Shown piece by piece: positions 49,429 through 61,862 of a DNA stretch of 64,000 bases. Position 1 is the first letter of the stretch. Every line of letters begins with the position of its first letter. The position numbers were made by a program, and so were the translations under genes. The stretch is from Heterostelium album PN500 (lineage: Eukaryota; Evosea; Eumycetozoa; Acytosteliales; Acytosteliaceae). The stretch spans positions 496,001 to 560,000 of the forward strand of contig NW_008805076.1 in the NCBI RefSeq assembly GCF_000004825.1, read 5' to 3'. The notes below the pieces were generated by a model. It saw nothing but the letters and a program-made list of their open reading frames with translations, was not told the DNA's origin and made no database searches.

Positions 49429-52302
49429 ATGGATCCTTTTGAAAATTATGAAGTAGAAGAAGATAATAATAATAATGATGATGAAAATCCATCAGATAAT
49501 GAAAATGATAATAATAACAATAATATAAATAATGGCAATAGTAGTAGTAGTAGTAGTAATAATAATAGATCAGTAATATCAAAGAAACCAGCAGCAGTTT
49601 CGAAAATCAATTTTTTAAGTACAAGAGGTGCAAGTAAATCGTCGATCGATGAAAATGGTGTGGGTACTTCAGCATCTAGCGGTTCAAAAGATGTAAAAAG
49701 AGGACCAAGAGATAAGGATTTATCCTATGAGGACGATGATTTTGATAGCTACTACAGTAAAACAAGTGATCTAGCTAACGGAGGTAGTCAACCACTATCG
49801 TCGTCGGCTGCATCCGCTATTCCGAACGAAGGTATCTACATCTGGGGTACCAACATCAAAGTCAGTGATGTTCAAGTCAAATTCAGAGTATTCATAGAGT
49901 CATTTACAATTCAAAAGCCAACTTCAACCATTTCAAATAATAACAACAACAACAATGATAATAGCGATAATGAAGAGGAGGAGGAAGAGGAAGAAGATGA
50001 AATGGATATAGATGGCAGTGGTGTAAGGAATAAGAATAATAAAGGTGAAGTCATTATATTATATTTAGATATGTTAAGAATGTTAAAAGAGAATAAGAGT
50101 AGACATTTAAATATCAATATGACCTATGTCTATCAGTTTGATCAATCGCTCTATTACATTTGGGTCAGATACCCAAATGAAATGATACAACTCACGGAGC
50201 AGGAGATCAACAACATCTTTACAACCATCTATCCAGAGGTACTAGACGAAGTTACTGGTGTACTCACTGATCCAATCGAACTACATCCATTCAACCTTAA
50301 AACAACGAAACCAATGCGTCAATTGAATCCTTCAGGTAACTAACACTAACTAAATTTAATTACTTATTTATCATTAACTAATTTACAATTACAATGATTA
50401 TAGATATCGATCAAATTATTTCGATTAGAGGATTGATTATTCGAACAAGTCCATTGATTCCAGAGTTAAAGACAGGTTTCTTTCAATGTTCTGTGTGTAA
50501 CTTTACGGTGGAGACAGAAGCAGTCAAGCAAAAGATTGTAGAACCAACAAGATGTCCGAATCAAAACTGTAAGATTCTATCTAGTATGAAGTTGGTTCAC
50601 AATCGTTGTTCTTTCTTTGATAAGCAGTTTATCAAGTTACAAGAGACACCCGATGCCATCCCAGAGGGTGAGACACCACACACCGTATCTATGTTTGTAT
50701 ACCGTGATCTTATCGATATCGGTAAGCCAGGTGACCGTGTAGAGATTACCGGTGTATTCAAAGCAAATGCATCAAGAGCAAGCGGTACAACCAAATCACT
50801 TAGATCTATCTATAAAACATGTATGTTGTAGAGTTAACACAATCAATATATATTAAACAAATTAATTACTAACTAATCAACTTTAACGATCTATCTATAT
50901 AGATATTGATGTATTGTATATAAAGAAAACAGATAAAGGTAGAAGACATGATGATATATCGGTATTGAGTCAATTCAATTCAGAGTTGGCGGATATCGAT
51001 GAGTTTAGAGTGAGTGCAGAGAGAGAAGCAGAGCTACTGAGTTTGTCAAGACGAAAGGATATCTACGATCTGTTGACAAGGTCGTTGGCACCGAGTATCT
51101 GGGAGATGGACGATGTAAAGAAGGGTATTCTCTGTCAGTTGTTTGGTGGTAGCAACAAGCAGGGTCTGGGTGGAAGTAAGATTCGTGGCGATATCAATAT
51201 CTTGATGTGCGGTGATCCCGGTACCAGTAAGTCGCAGATGTTGTCGTTCGTCCACAAGATTGCACCGCGTGGTATCTACACGAGTGGCAAAGGTAGTTCT
51301 GCTGTCGGTCTGACTGCCTACATCACGCGTGATCCAGACACGCGTGAAACCGTGTTGGAATCGGGTGCGCTGGTCTTGTCTGACGAGGGTGTCTGCTGTA
51401 TCGACGAGTTTGACAAGATGTCCGATCACACCAGATCGATCCTTCACGAAGTGATGGAACAACAAACGGTGTCCGTAGCGAAAGCCGGTATTATCTGCTC
51501 GCTCAATGCGCGTACCAGTATTCTGGCGTCGGCCAATCCCAAGGAGTCGCGATATAATCCGCGAATGTCCGTCGTGGAGAACATTCAGTTGCCACCGACT
51601 TTGTTGTCGCGTTTCGACTTGATCTACTTGGTACTGGATAAAGCCAATGAGAGACACGATCGTATGTTGTCGCGACACATCGTTTCGCTCTATTGGAATG
51701 AGAATCCCGCACCGCAATGGACGATTCCCCGAGACATGATGACCGACTACATCAGTTATGCGCGCAAGAATATCAATCCTATCATCCAAGAGGACGCTGG
51801 CGAACTGCTGGTTAAAGGTTATCTCGAGATGAGAGCTCAGGGCGGTGGAAGAACGATCTCTGCAACGCCAAGACAACTAGAGTCACTGATACGTACCAGT
51901 GAAGCGCATGCCAAGATAAGATTCTCGCCTGTGGTGGAGCCAGTCGATGTAACAGAGGCTATCCGTTTGGTGAGGGCTGCACTTCAGGTGTCTGCAACCG
52001 ATCCGACCACCGGTACAATCGATATGGATATGATCAACACTGGACGATCGTCGTCGCTGCGTATGGAGATAGAAGCACTCAAGGAAGCTATTCTCGGAAT
52101 GATGGGTGCTCGTACAACACCCTGGACACAGGAACAACTATTTACACAAGCAAAAGCATTTAGCAAACCCAACGATAACAAACCAGCGTTTTCAAATATT
52201 TCACAAGATGAACTACTCGATGCACTCAACCAACTCTGTCAATCCGAGGAAATCAAGGTTACAAAGGGTATCAATCCCACTTATATTTTAATGACTAAAT
52301 AA
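49429..52302 (+). CDS. mcm4: DNA replication licensing factor MCM4
   Basis: Three exons, 49429-50335, 50404-50820 and 50903-52302, 907 aa, both introns phase 1. The N-terminal 130 residues are Asn/Ser/Asp-rich and charged, as in other Mcm4 N-tails that are kinase targets. The MCM N-domain (IYIWGTNI...) is interrupted by Asn- and Glu-rich runs, and a zinc finger is present (FQCSVCNF...RCPNQNC). The AAA domain has Walker A GDPGTSKS, Walker B CCIDEFDKM, the SILHEVMEQQTVSVAKAG sensor loop, and the arginine-finger segment LLSRFDLIYLVLD. The LSRFDLIYLVLDK wording and IWGT start are typical of Mcm4. As part of the Mcm2-7 helicase it unwinds origins in S phase. The core (51.1-52.1 kb) is GC-rich. Confidence 0.96.
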
Positions 52303-52901
52303 TTTAGAAATGATTTAAATCAAAGTAGTTTAGATACAATAATATTGCTAATAAACATCATTATCAGCTACTTCAATGAAGCTGAATGAATGGAAAAAAA
52401 CAAACAAAACTAGAATAACGAAGCAAATTCGCTCCACATTAATTAATATTTTTGTGATTTTATTTTTTTAAATTTAAATTCTAAAGATATATTGTTTTTT
52501 TAAGAAAATCTATAGATTGTGAAAGTCAAATTATTATTAATTATAGAATAAATCATTCCTTTCATGAATACCTTACACACCTATTTTTATAAATCTATTT
52601 TTTTAAGAAATAAACAATTATCATTTTTCCCCCACCACACAAAAAAATTGGTTGTCAATCATAGTTGTCAATTTTTGGATTTAAATTTTAATAAGTTTCA
52701 AGAACTTTGTCAATCAAATAATTATTTTTATAGATTTTTTATTCTTTTAGAACTATGAAATTAAAGTATAAAAAGGAAAAATTTTAAAATGTATTTTCAA
52801 AAAATCATTTCTTGAAGTCTTTTCAAAAACAAACGTATGTACAATTCAATTAAAATCAATATAATTATTTACTTACTAAAACTTGTGTCTTGAACCATAG
52901 A
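52303..52901. other. Spacer with possible 5' UTR intron of the next gene
   Basis: AT-rich. A GTATGT donor at about 52835 and an acceptor CATAG ending at 52900, just before the ATG at 52902, would define a 66-bp intron in the 5' UTR. No other feature was found. Confidence 0.35.
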
Positions 52902-53603
52902 ATGTTAAATAGAATTAGTAATTCTAAAAGAAATACTTTGGAGTATTCAGTTCCAGATGATATCATTGATGTAGATAATGAAATAGTAGAAAGTACAATA
53001 CCGCTGGTTGATCAATTAAGTAAGAAAGAACAGATAGGTACATCTTCAATCAAATCAATATCTTCAAATATTGTAAGCCCAAGTATTCCAACTTTTGAAC
53101 CGCCAAGCCACCATGTTCCAACTTCAGTTTTGCAAGATGCACTACATCGATCTGCAACCAATCAAGTTAGCTCCAAAAATCTTCCTAGGATTTTAGAAGA
53201 ACTTAAAAGTGTTAATGATTATGCTAACCTTTTATTGTCAAAGTCAAAAGAAAGAGAAGTTAGAAGAACCACTCAAAGTCCAAAGACGACAATTCTACAT
53301 AACAAGAAAAAAGTGACCAACAACAACAAAGACATCAACGACAAAAATAATAATAATAACAATAATTTAAATATTAGTAATAATCAATCGAATTTAAACA
53401 ACAATAATATTAACGATATTCATAATAATAATAATAATACTCCTATTATTCTCAAACTTCTCTATAAACAAGGTAATATGTCAGTCTATCAGTCCAGAGT
53501 ATATGATCCTAAAAGACAAAGAACTTTTCTTGTTACTAGATATATTTCAACTGTATTAACACCAGAAAATCAAAATATAATATCCAACATAATAGTCAAT
53601 TAA
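52902..53603 (+). CDS. Asn-rich protein of unknown function
   Basis: Single coding exon, 233 aa, starting MLNRISNSKRN. It has an acidic segment (DDIIDVDNEIVEST), a helical LPRILEELKSVNDYANLLLSKSKE region that may form a short coiled coil, a long Asn-rich stretch (about 145-185), and a conserved-looking C-terminus (LKLLYKQGNMSVYQSRVYDPK, then RTFLVTRYISTV). No signal peptide or TM segment. I do not recognise the family. It lies tail to tail with the TPR-like gene on the opposite strand, 79 bp apart. Confidence 0.7.
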   Translation: MLNRISNSKRNTLEYSVPDDIIDVDNEIVESTIPLVDQLSKKEQIGTSSIKSISSNIVSPSIPTFEPPSHHVPTSVLQDALHRSATNQVSSKNLPRILEELKSVNDYANLLLSKSKEREVRRTTQSPKTTILHNKKKVTNNNKDINDKNNNNNNNLNISNNQSNLNNNNINDIHNNNNNTPIILKLLYKQGNMSVYQSRVYDPKRQRTFLVTRYISTVLTPENQNIISNIIVN

Positions 53604-53682
53604 ACAACCAAGTACCAACAATTCTATCAACCATCATATTAATAACTATTAATTCAAAATGTTTATTAAATAAAAAAATTTA

Positions 53683-56421
53683 TTACTCTAAAACATCCAA
53701 TTTAAATTCATTAGTTTTCTGTGCTTCTTGTATAAGTTGTTTACTTTGAGTTGGTTTGTTGATTGAGGATGCTAGACTGGATGCAGCAATATAGAGTGAT
53801 GTAATTATGTCATCGGTGTTGATTTGAAGTGGTTCCAAGTTGGCTTGCTCCAAATAGGGTAAGAATAGTTTATAATGTTTGTTTAGATACTCAAACTGCG
53901 CTACGTTAACCAACCTTCCTACTGTTTTTTCTACATGTCTAATGATTTGTGAATATTCAATATCTAGCTTTTCAAAATCTGTCATACATTCTTTGAAATT
54001 AAACAATAACACGTTTGCCATTGATCTTGACAAATAGAAAAGCATCTTGTGTTCCTTTGATATCGAATCATTCTCTTTAATCATATCACTAAATATCTTT
54101 ACCAAAATCTGTCCATGAACAGATACCAATCTGCATCGTATCTGGTAGTTTAACATTGAATCTGAATTCAACTCCAACCATCCTTTTACATAGATTGATT
54201 CTAACCTATCCAATGCCGATCGATAATCGCCTTCTATGTAATCGATAGTTGAAAGATGTAATGTCGCTACTGATTTGATATGATGGTTAATCTTATCATT
54301 GTCCATTATCTTATTTAGTACTGATTTAGCTTGATTAAATCTACCAAGAGAGATGAGTGATGTTGACAACAGTACTTGAGCTACGTAGAAAGTTGGTTGT
54401 TTTGTTACTAGCGCTTGTAGTTTATCAATACCTCGACTGGATTTGAGAAACATCACTTCTGAATAACCTCTAATAGCTTGGAAATATAATTTGTCAGCTT
54501 CACTATCGAATCGATCCAATTTCTCTTCGGTATCAAATAGGACTTCGAGTTGATCTTCTGTTGTTGCATCTATTGTCTCTGGGAATGCACCGAATCTTAA
54601 AGCATATCCAATCGATTTGCCAGACTTGATTAAGCTTTCAACTCTTTTGTAGGAACTCTCATATGTGTCTGGGTTTAGAAAATTCTTCACCAAGAGGTAA
54701 TCTATGGATTCTGAAGTCGTCGAAGGATAACTAACCATTTTCCATGGATATAGATAGAATGGTGAGTTGCCGTTTGAAGGTATATAGTTGGTGGCCCTGT
54801 CTAATATTGAATTAATCATACCAGCTATACCGTATGGAATTTGGAATTCTAGATTACCACGAATCAGTAAATCTACCATTATCGAAGTAGTCTGGAGAAT
54901 AGATTTCAGATGATTGAGAAATATGGAACCATCATTGCTGGGTGATGTTGTTGCCATATGCTTCTCAAGCAAAGATATCCAAAGGGCAAGGGATTCAGCT
55001 ATCTCTTGGTTTGATGACGATCTCTTGATGAATAAAATTCGATCTCTGTCTGTCTCTGAACATGTCTTTTCTTTGAATTCATTCCACTCCTTCCAATTAA
55101 AATCCAAACTCAAAACATAATCGGAAGCAGCCAGTCCCAAAAAATCGACCATTTCTCTGGTCACTCCAATAGTAGAACTTAATCTTTGCACATCTGCCAT
55201 ACTCTCATTTATAAACTTATCACATTCACTTCTTTCCAGTTTCAAACGAGTCATACAAGCTATAGTGTTTGAATACAATTCAAATCGTTCATTTTTAATA
55301 TTCTCCTATTAATAGACCGTTAATGTTAATAATGTTTATTAGATAAATAATATGTTTAAAAATCTTATATGAGTAGAGTATGGTTTACTTACATTTAAAT
55401 GTTTGATTGCGATTTTCGCATGTTTAAGAGAATCTTTAAATCTTGCTACTGCACGCTGAGAGTATAAATAGGCAAGAGAAGCATTGATTTTGTACGGTTC
55501 ATAATCTGGATACTTTCTAACTAGAAGTTCGAGTGAGCCTATCGCTCCTTGGACGTCTGGTCTATGTTTGGTATATATAAGGTGTTTGACATTAAGAGCA
55601 GAGATTAAAAGTTCCCTACTAATAACTCTCCATTCTGAATTCTCTATTTCATCGAATGATGCTAATCCACCGTCAATATGTTCCAGTGACTTTTCATATT
55701 CCTCTCTTCTATACTCTAGCAGTCCCAACTGTATTGAATCGAATGGTATGAACTCTTTTGATTTCTCCAACCTTTTTAATATAGAATAGCATTGTACATT
55801 ATCTCCGACACTGAGAAATTCTAAATAGGCCGGACGTACAATATAACCAGGTAGATCGGTATTCAATTTAGTAACAGCTCTAAAGAAATCAGCCATTGTG
55901 TGATCGATACTAGATTGTTCAATTAGCTCCCTTACTGTGGCCACCAAGGTTTCGTAAGCTCTTTGAAAATCATCGGTCGATTTGAAAGTAGCGGTTGTAT
56001 CTAGAAGCGAATTGACAGCAGCGCAAATGGTATTCCAAGTTTCACTCTTGTTATTCAATTTCGAACAGATTCGAATTCTAACTAAAAGTGCTTTGAAGTC
56101 ATTTGGGTACTCCGCAATAACCTCATCTATCTTCTTCAAGGAATCTTCATCATGATCAATAAAACTAAGTGTTTGAACATATGTTAGTTTCTTTGTATAT
56201 TCTTGATCTTTTCTATTGATATTATTATTAACTGAATCTCTATTAAATAATTTATTAAAAAAACTGATTGATCTTTTAAAGTTTAAACTAGTTTGATCAA
56301 TTTTAGATCTACTACTATTAATATTTATTAAATATGAATTGCTAACAATAGATCTTTTTAAGCATAACGGATATGACTTTAAAGAAATATTGCCTATCGT
56401 ATTACTGAAAAACCTATTCAT
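53683..56421 (-). CDS. TPR-like helical repeat protein, probably mitochondrial
   Basis: Two exons, 56421-55393 and 55305-53683 (phase 0), 883 aa. The N-terminus (MNRFFSNTIGNISLKSYPLCLKRSIV) is basic, Ser-rich and free of acidic residues, as in a mitochondrial targeting peptide. The rest is alpha-helical with recurring TPR-like units such as SLKKIDEVIAEYPNDFKALLVRIRI, DSIQLGLLEYRREEYEKSLEHI, AIGSLELLVRKYPDYEPYKINASLAYLYSQRA and VAQVLLSTSLISLGRFNQAKSVLNKI. No catalytic motif is visible. It may be a scaffold or a factor in organelle RNA or protein handling, which is inference from the fold alone. Confidence 0.75.
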
Positions 56422-56565
56422 TATTATTGTTAAATTGTGTTTATTATTTATATAAGTGAGATTTTTCTATAATCAAAATGGTAATTTTGATAAAACTCAT
56501 TTCCAAAAAATCTTTAATCGAGATATTTATAAATCAAGAAATTTAAAAAAAATATATAGAAATTA

Positions 56566-58704
56566 TTAAGATAATTTATTTCCTAGGCAATAAGATACCC
56601 AAAAATTATCGATTGGAACATTTGGATTTGGTTTGTCATTGGTAGTGATGAAATCACTTTGATTCATTCCATTGTAATAGATATATTTTACGACACTTTT
56701 AAAACTTCTGCTGGCTGCATATAATACTGCATCCTTTGAGAATTCAAGAGTTGTTTTTCGATGAAGGAATCTTATTAAATACATGTGACCACGCTCGACT
56801 GAAATATCCAGTACTTTGGTAGAATCTAGCAATCCATTATGATGTAAATACTTTATCTTTTCAAAATCATTGATTTTTGCTAGATCTTCACAAAAATTGG
56901 GTGGCATTGGTATTCTTTTATATTCCAATAGGTATCGGATGAAACCCAATGACATATTCCATAGTTTCGGTAAGAGCTCCTTCCATTGGTCATCATCCAA
57001 TCGCTCCAATAGAAAGTGTGCATGATCCAAATGGGTAGTTGATAGATCTTTTATACTGATATTCTTTGTGCAACTATTGATATCGCAATACTTGTTGAAA
57101 AAGTATTTAACAGATTTGAATGGTAATGCATAATGGTTGGTATACATCGATTTGCCAAAAGCCAACATACTTTTACTATCCAACGAAACCGAATCGAAAA
57201 ATAGATCGACAAGGTCAAATCTACCGTATCGGAGTGCCTCAAAGACATAATTCAGGTGACTGAATGTTGCTCCCAAATCAAAGAGAATTTCTACTATTCT
57301 GATATCGGTTCGTTTTGTAATAGCAAACGATAGGTATTGTTGAATAAGTTTGGGTTCGTTGATGGCAATCCATTCTACTACTTCGTATTGATTGTTGGTG
57401 ATTGCATCTTCGAGTGAAGATATATTTGGTTTGATTGCCGTATGATTATATAGGAATTCTATTGCTTCCATTTGTCCTTTGGCAGCAGCAAACTTGAAAG
57501 AATCATCGGTTGGAATCAGACCTAATTCCAGCACCAAGTATTCTAAAATATCAATATGACAGTGCTCTGCTGCCTTGTCGACGAGATCCCTTCTGAAAGT
57601 GGTTGGTTGTGTCTGATAAAGATGTTTCAACATCTCTAGATTTCCTCTTTCCACTATGGTTTTCAAAGATGATCTTCTACATTTGATTCTCGCGTCAATA
57701 TAGTGCATGGCGTCTAAGATGTGGATGTGATTGTTCTCCGCAGCGACAGAGAATGCTATCTTGCCAAAAAACTGTAGTCTACAGCCACCTATTTTCCTCA
57801 TCATTTTCAAGTTTCCGAGCGCAGCAATTCCCGCTAGATTGGCTCGAGTATACCTTAGTTTTTTCTGGAAAATTAGGTGATCCAAAATCTCCATTTGATT
57901 GTGCTGAATTGCCGTTTGAATTGCATGGTTATCGTTTAAGAAATAGTATATTTTTTTATGCAGAGTATCAAGTAATTTAAGATCACCTATCTTTATCGCT
58001 TCGATAAGCACGCTTCTACTGAATCTAACTCCGGTTCTCAACAACCAATCGATGATATCGCGATCACCAAGTGAGAACAGTTCAGTTGCAGTGTCAGGAC
58101 AGCAAGTAACACCTCGCTTTTCATTTAACCATTTAGCAATGTCGAAGTTTTTGTGTTTGAATGCAACATCTCCGATTTTCGACCAATCGTTATAGTCGTC
58201 ACCGTACTCATAGATCTGTTGGAATAGCTCTAAATGACCGTGTTCAGCACAAGCACAGAGAGCACTATCCAAGTTTTGTGATTGTCCGAACTTCTCGAGG
58301 AAATAGCCAACCAAGTGGAAATGACGGTTAACCACCACCAACGACAACTCTTCGCCGCTGAAGAGTTCACCGACTTCAAGGAGATACTCGAGCAGTTGTA
58401 GATTGCCTTGTTTAGCAGCGACACTCGGTAGAGGATAAACAAAATCCAAAACTTGAATCGGATGTATAATATCACTAGACACTAAACTATTATTGATCTT
58501 TTTATTATTATTCTTTTTTTGACTTTTTAAATTCTTTAGTTGATCTATATATCCATAATAAGCCAAATGATATTCACTTATAATCAGTTCTGACCATTTC
58601 AATACTGATTCTTCAAAAACATTATGAATCAAACTAACATTATTAAATAATAATTTTCTAATATAAATATTATTAATTATTAAATTAAATAGATTATTAT
58701 TCAT
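56566..58704 (-). CDS. Dictyostelid ankyrin-repeat protein
   Basis: Single exon, 712 aa. The protein starts with a dictyostelid-specific helical cap (INNIYIRKLLFNNVSLIHN...HLAYYGYIDQLKNLK), followed by about 15 degenerate ankyrin units of the form AAxxGxLxxLxxL, for example VAAKQGNLQLLEYLLEVG, ACAEHGHLELFQQIYEYGDD and FAAAKGQMEAIEFLYNH. Proteins of this layout form a very large lineage-specific family in dictyostelids. A protein-binding role is assumed; no partner can be named. A related gene begins at 62767 on the other strand, about 4 kb away, and shares the same N-terminal cap. Confidence 0.87.
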   Translation of the reverse strand: MNNNLFNLIINNIYIRKLLFNNVSLIHNVFEESVLKWSELIISEYHLAYYGYIDQLKNLKSQKKNNNKKINNSLVSSDIIHPIQVLDFVYPLPSVAAKQGNLQLLEYLLEVGELFSGEELSLVVVNRHFHLVGYFLEKFGQSQNLDSALCACAEHGHLELFQQIYEYGDDYNDWSKIGDVAFKHKNFDIAKWLNEKRGVTCCPDTATELFSLGDRDIIDWLLRTGVRFSRSVLIEAIKIGDLKLLDTLHKKIYYFLNDNHAIQTAIQHNQMEILDHLIFQKKLRYTRANLAGIAALGNLKMMRKIGGCRLQFFGKIAFSVAAENNHIHILDAMHYIDARIKCRRSSLKTIVERGNLEMLKHLYQTQPTTFRRDLVDKAAEHCHIDILEYLVLELGLIPTDDSFKFAAAKGQMEAIEFLYNHTAIKPNISSLEDAITNNQYEVVEWIAINEPKLIQQYLSFAITKRTDIRIVEILFDLGATFSHLNYVFEALRYGRFDLVDLFFDSVSLDSKSMLAFGKSMYTNHYALPFKSVKYFFNKYCDINSCTKNISIKDLSTTHLDHAHFLLERLDDDQWKELLPKLWNMSLGFIRYLLEYKRIPMPPNFCEDLAKINDFEKIKYLHHNGLLDSTKVLDISVERGHMYLIRFLHRKTTLEFSKDAVLYAASRSFKSVVKYIYYNGMNQSDFITTNDKPNPNVPIDNFWVSYCLGNKLS

Positions 58705-58910
58705 TTTTTGTAAATTATTAATTATAATATTATTGATTATTTATAATCATTTAATCAGTTCCAAATAGCTTTCTGTTAATTTTAGCAATAGGATTCAAAC
58801 AAAAATATCTTGATCATATGATCCGAACTTCTGCAAAAAATAAAAGTGTTTTTTTGTAAACTTTTAAAACTATTCGTATTACCAACAAACTTTATTTTTA
58901 TTTTATTTTT

Positions 58911-60873
58911 TTACCAAACTTCATAACCAATTGAATCCCAGAAGTCACAGAATTCCTTTTTCAAACCAGATTCTACAGAGATTGGTGTCTGTAAAACCAA
59001 AGTGATATCGTTTGATTGTGTGTATGCTGGCCATTGGATTGTTGGGGTGTTACCAATATTTGGATTACTGTTCTTGGCGAAATTGGTCCAGTAATCAACC
59101 ATTTGATCGGAGAGAATTTGTTCTTCTGCAGTGAAGTTGAATTGACCAGTGCTTCTGACAGAGTCGAAAACGTATGGTAATTCCATTCCGTGGCAGACAT
59201 GAGTCTTGCACATTGGGAAACCATTTGGGGTGTAGGCATCGAACGATGAAACATGTTGGAATTGATATTGATAGACATCGCTAATACCAGCAGCGGTCAA
59301 AGAGACTGCTACCTTTCTAGTTGGACATTGGAATACAAAGTCTGTACCGATCAACGACATCAAATCTAAATAGTTACCAGTAGAGGAGTTGCTATAATAT
59401 AGTTATACCTACTAATTAGTAAAAGTTGATAATTTGTAAGTTTGTTTTATATTTACAATGATGATTTGTAGTGTGAATGAACCTGTGGAGCATAACGACC
59501 AAAGATATCGAGCAAAGCTCCGTTGTATTCGAGTGCAGAGATTTGAGTGGCGACGGAAGCAATGAAGATTAAACCTTCATCGAAAACAGTACCCAACATC
59601 ACTGGAACTTTGTTGAATTGACCCTTCTCGATGAGTGCCAATGGTTGATCTGGAATCAAAGCACCATCGATCACTGGAGTCCATGGCAAGAATGAGAACA
59701 ATGGATGCAAAATGTTTACTTTATTCATGGTGTTATTCGAGGCAATGAAGATCTCTTCACCAGTTTTACCCAACATACAATTGAGATCATCGATCTTGCA
59801 ACCCAAATCCTTTGAGAAAGCCTCTGCCAAACTGATCATCTGGTCGTAGGTCTTCACTGGAAGACTCAATGGATCGGACTCAATGATGATACCCTTCATC
59901 AATCCTGCAGATGCCGGTGAAATCAAATGAATACCTGCACTGGTACCACCTGCAGATTCACCAAAAACTGTAACTTGTGATGGATCTCTAAATGATATAG
60001 AATACAATTATTATTATTATATTCAAAATTGTAAAGTTAATATTATACTACTTACCCACCAAATGCTTTAATATTATCATGTACCCAGTTGAGTGCCAGT
60101 AATTGATCTTCAAAACCATAGTTTCCTTTGAGTTCTGGTGAAATCATGAATCCGAAAACACCAAGACGGTAGTTGGTTACAACAAGGATTACACTTGATC
60201 TGTTAACAAAGTTACCACCTTCATACAATGGAGCGATTCCACCCTAATCATTTAAAAAGAAATATGTTTGTTAGTAATATTTTTCTTTTAAAATGATTTA
60301 TAAAGTTGAAACAATGTTTTAGTAATCATACCATTGTGAAACGACCACCAGGATAGAAAATCATGACAGGTAATGGACCGGCAGATGGATCAGCTTGAAT
60401 TGGAGCATAGACATCCAAGTACAAGCAATCCTCTGATGTTACATTTGGACATACACCAGCAGGCATCTGACAATCTTGCAAACAATCGGGTCTATTGAAT
60501 GAAGCATCGTATGCACTTTGGCCCCATGGAGTTGGTGGTTGTGGTGAAGCGAATCTTAAATTTCCAACTGGTGGTTGAGCAAAAGGAATCTGTTAAAAAT
60601 AACATATCAACCAAAATGAATAAAGAAGAAAGAAACAAAAAATAAAAGTAATAAAGTTAGATTTCTCGAGAAATAAGAATAGTTATGTTTATCAAACTTT
60701 ATTTTTTTCAAAAGACATAAAAACAATATACATACACCCAAGAATGAATTATGAGTATCATGACCAACACCATTGATGAGACCATCGTCAATCTCAACTG
60801 TAACGGTAGAAGCTACAATCGGTGTTGCTATATATATTAATACAGATAATAATAAAACAATTTTATAAAACAT
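58911..60873 (-). CDS. Secreted type-B carboxylesterase (cholinesterase-like)
   Basis: Five exons, 60873-60736, 60589-60332, 60243-60056, 59987-59457 and 59391-58911, 531 aa. A signal peptide (MFYKIVLLLSVLIYIATPIVAS) is followed by the family core: FLG-IPFAQPPVG across the first junction, EDCLYLDVYAP, the oxyanion-hole region MIFYPGGRFTMGG, nucleophile elbow GESAGG, the acidic residue in FDEGLIF, and the catalytic His in CHGMELPYVF. All three triad positions are present, so it should be an active serine esterase. Dictyostelids have several such secreted or crystal-protein esterases (for example D2). No membrane or GPI anchor is seen. The substrate is unknown. Confidence 0.92.
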
Positions 60874-61613
60874 TGTTATAGATAACTAAGTATTTAATTA
60901 TAATACAAATTGAATTGGAATAATCAACTTTAAGGTTTCATTTTATAATCCTAAAGTTCTCATCAATTTTTAAAAAAATACAGATATTTTGAATAAATCT
61001 CGGCACAATTTTAATAATGTTTTCAGGTTTTACCTCATTATCAGTATTAAAATTAAGATAGTTTTTTTTTTGTGAAAATTGATGCAAAAGATTAATCGAA
61101 TTCTTTTTCGCAATGGGGGTTTTACCTTATTATCAGTATTAAAATTAAGATAGTTTTTTTTGCAATAGTTTTTTGTTTTTTTGGAAAAAAATCATCAAAC
61201 TTTAAAGTTTTTTTTTATCATAACCCACCAAAACTAAATTAAATTCAACAATTTTTAAGATGATATGAAACTCACAGCAAAACATTGCAGGTATTTTTAT
61301 CTATCCTTTGAATAAATAAGTTTTTAAAATAAAAAATTCAATATTGTTATCTTTTTGAAATCCTTTAACCTTGCAAAAAAAAATTGTTTTTCTAAAAGAT
61401 AGATTATTGGCCCTTTCTTTAAGTATTATGCAATAAAATATATCTAAGAAAAAAATTGTGTAATTGTGTTTTCAAATATTAATCATTTATATTCTCAAAG
61501 TATCAATATTATTAGATTTAACCAAGTTTAAAATTTGATTATTAATTAATGGGAAATCTAACTTTAATTTTATCCAAAAGGGCAAGCCTTCAAAGGAATT
61601 ATTAGATCTTTTT

Positions 61614-61645
<32 letters not shown>

Positions 61646-61862
61646 TTAACCATAATTAGATAAAAAAACATCTTGACATTTTAAGATTTGATAAGTATTG
61701 TCCTTTTTATTTTCTTTTTAAGAATTAAGAAACCCTGGCTCTTTAATTTAAGACTTTAAAAGAAAATAAGGAAATCTACTCTTTTTTTATTTGTTATAAT
61801 TTCATTTCCCACCAATATTTGTTTAATATTCAAATTTATAGAAAAAAAGAAAAAAAAAAAAA
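60874..61862. other. Divergent spacer with a short imperfect duplication
   Basis: Between the esterase (minus) and the Cys-rich gene (plus), so it contains both promoters. About 42 bp occurs twice with a 92-bp offset (61028-61070 and 61120-61161). A long T-run lies at about 61610-61650. No coding sequence is seen. Confidence 0.5.
61028..61161. repeat. Direct repeat, two copies about 92 bp apart
   Basis: Copies start TTTTACCTCATTATCAG (61028) and TTTTACCTTATTATCAG (61120). Each continues through TATTAAAATTAAGATAG into a T-run. There is one substitution across about 36 aligned bases before the T-run. Confidence 0.7.

Noticed and set aside
51046-51876. Long minus-strand open frame of 276 codons opposite MCM4
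   Set aside because: It is antisense to the conserved MCM4 helicase core, in a GC-rich stretch where shadow frames stay open.
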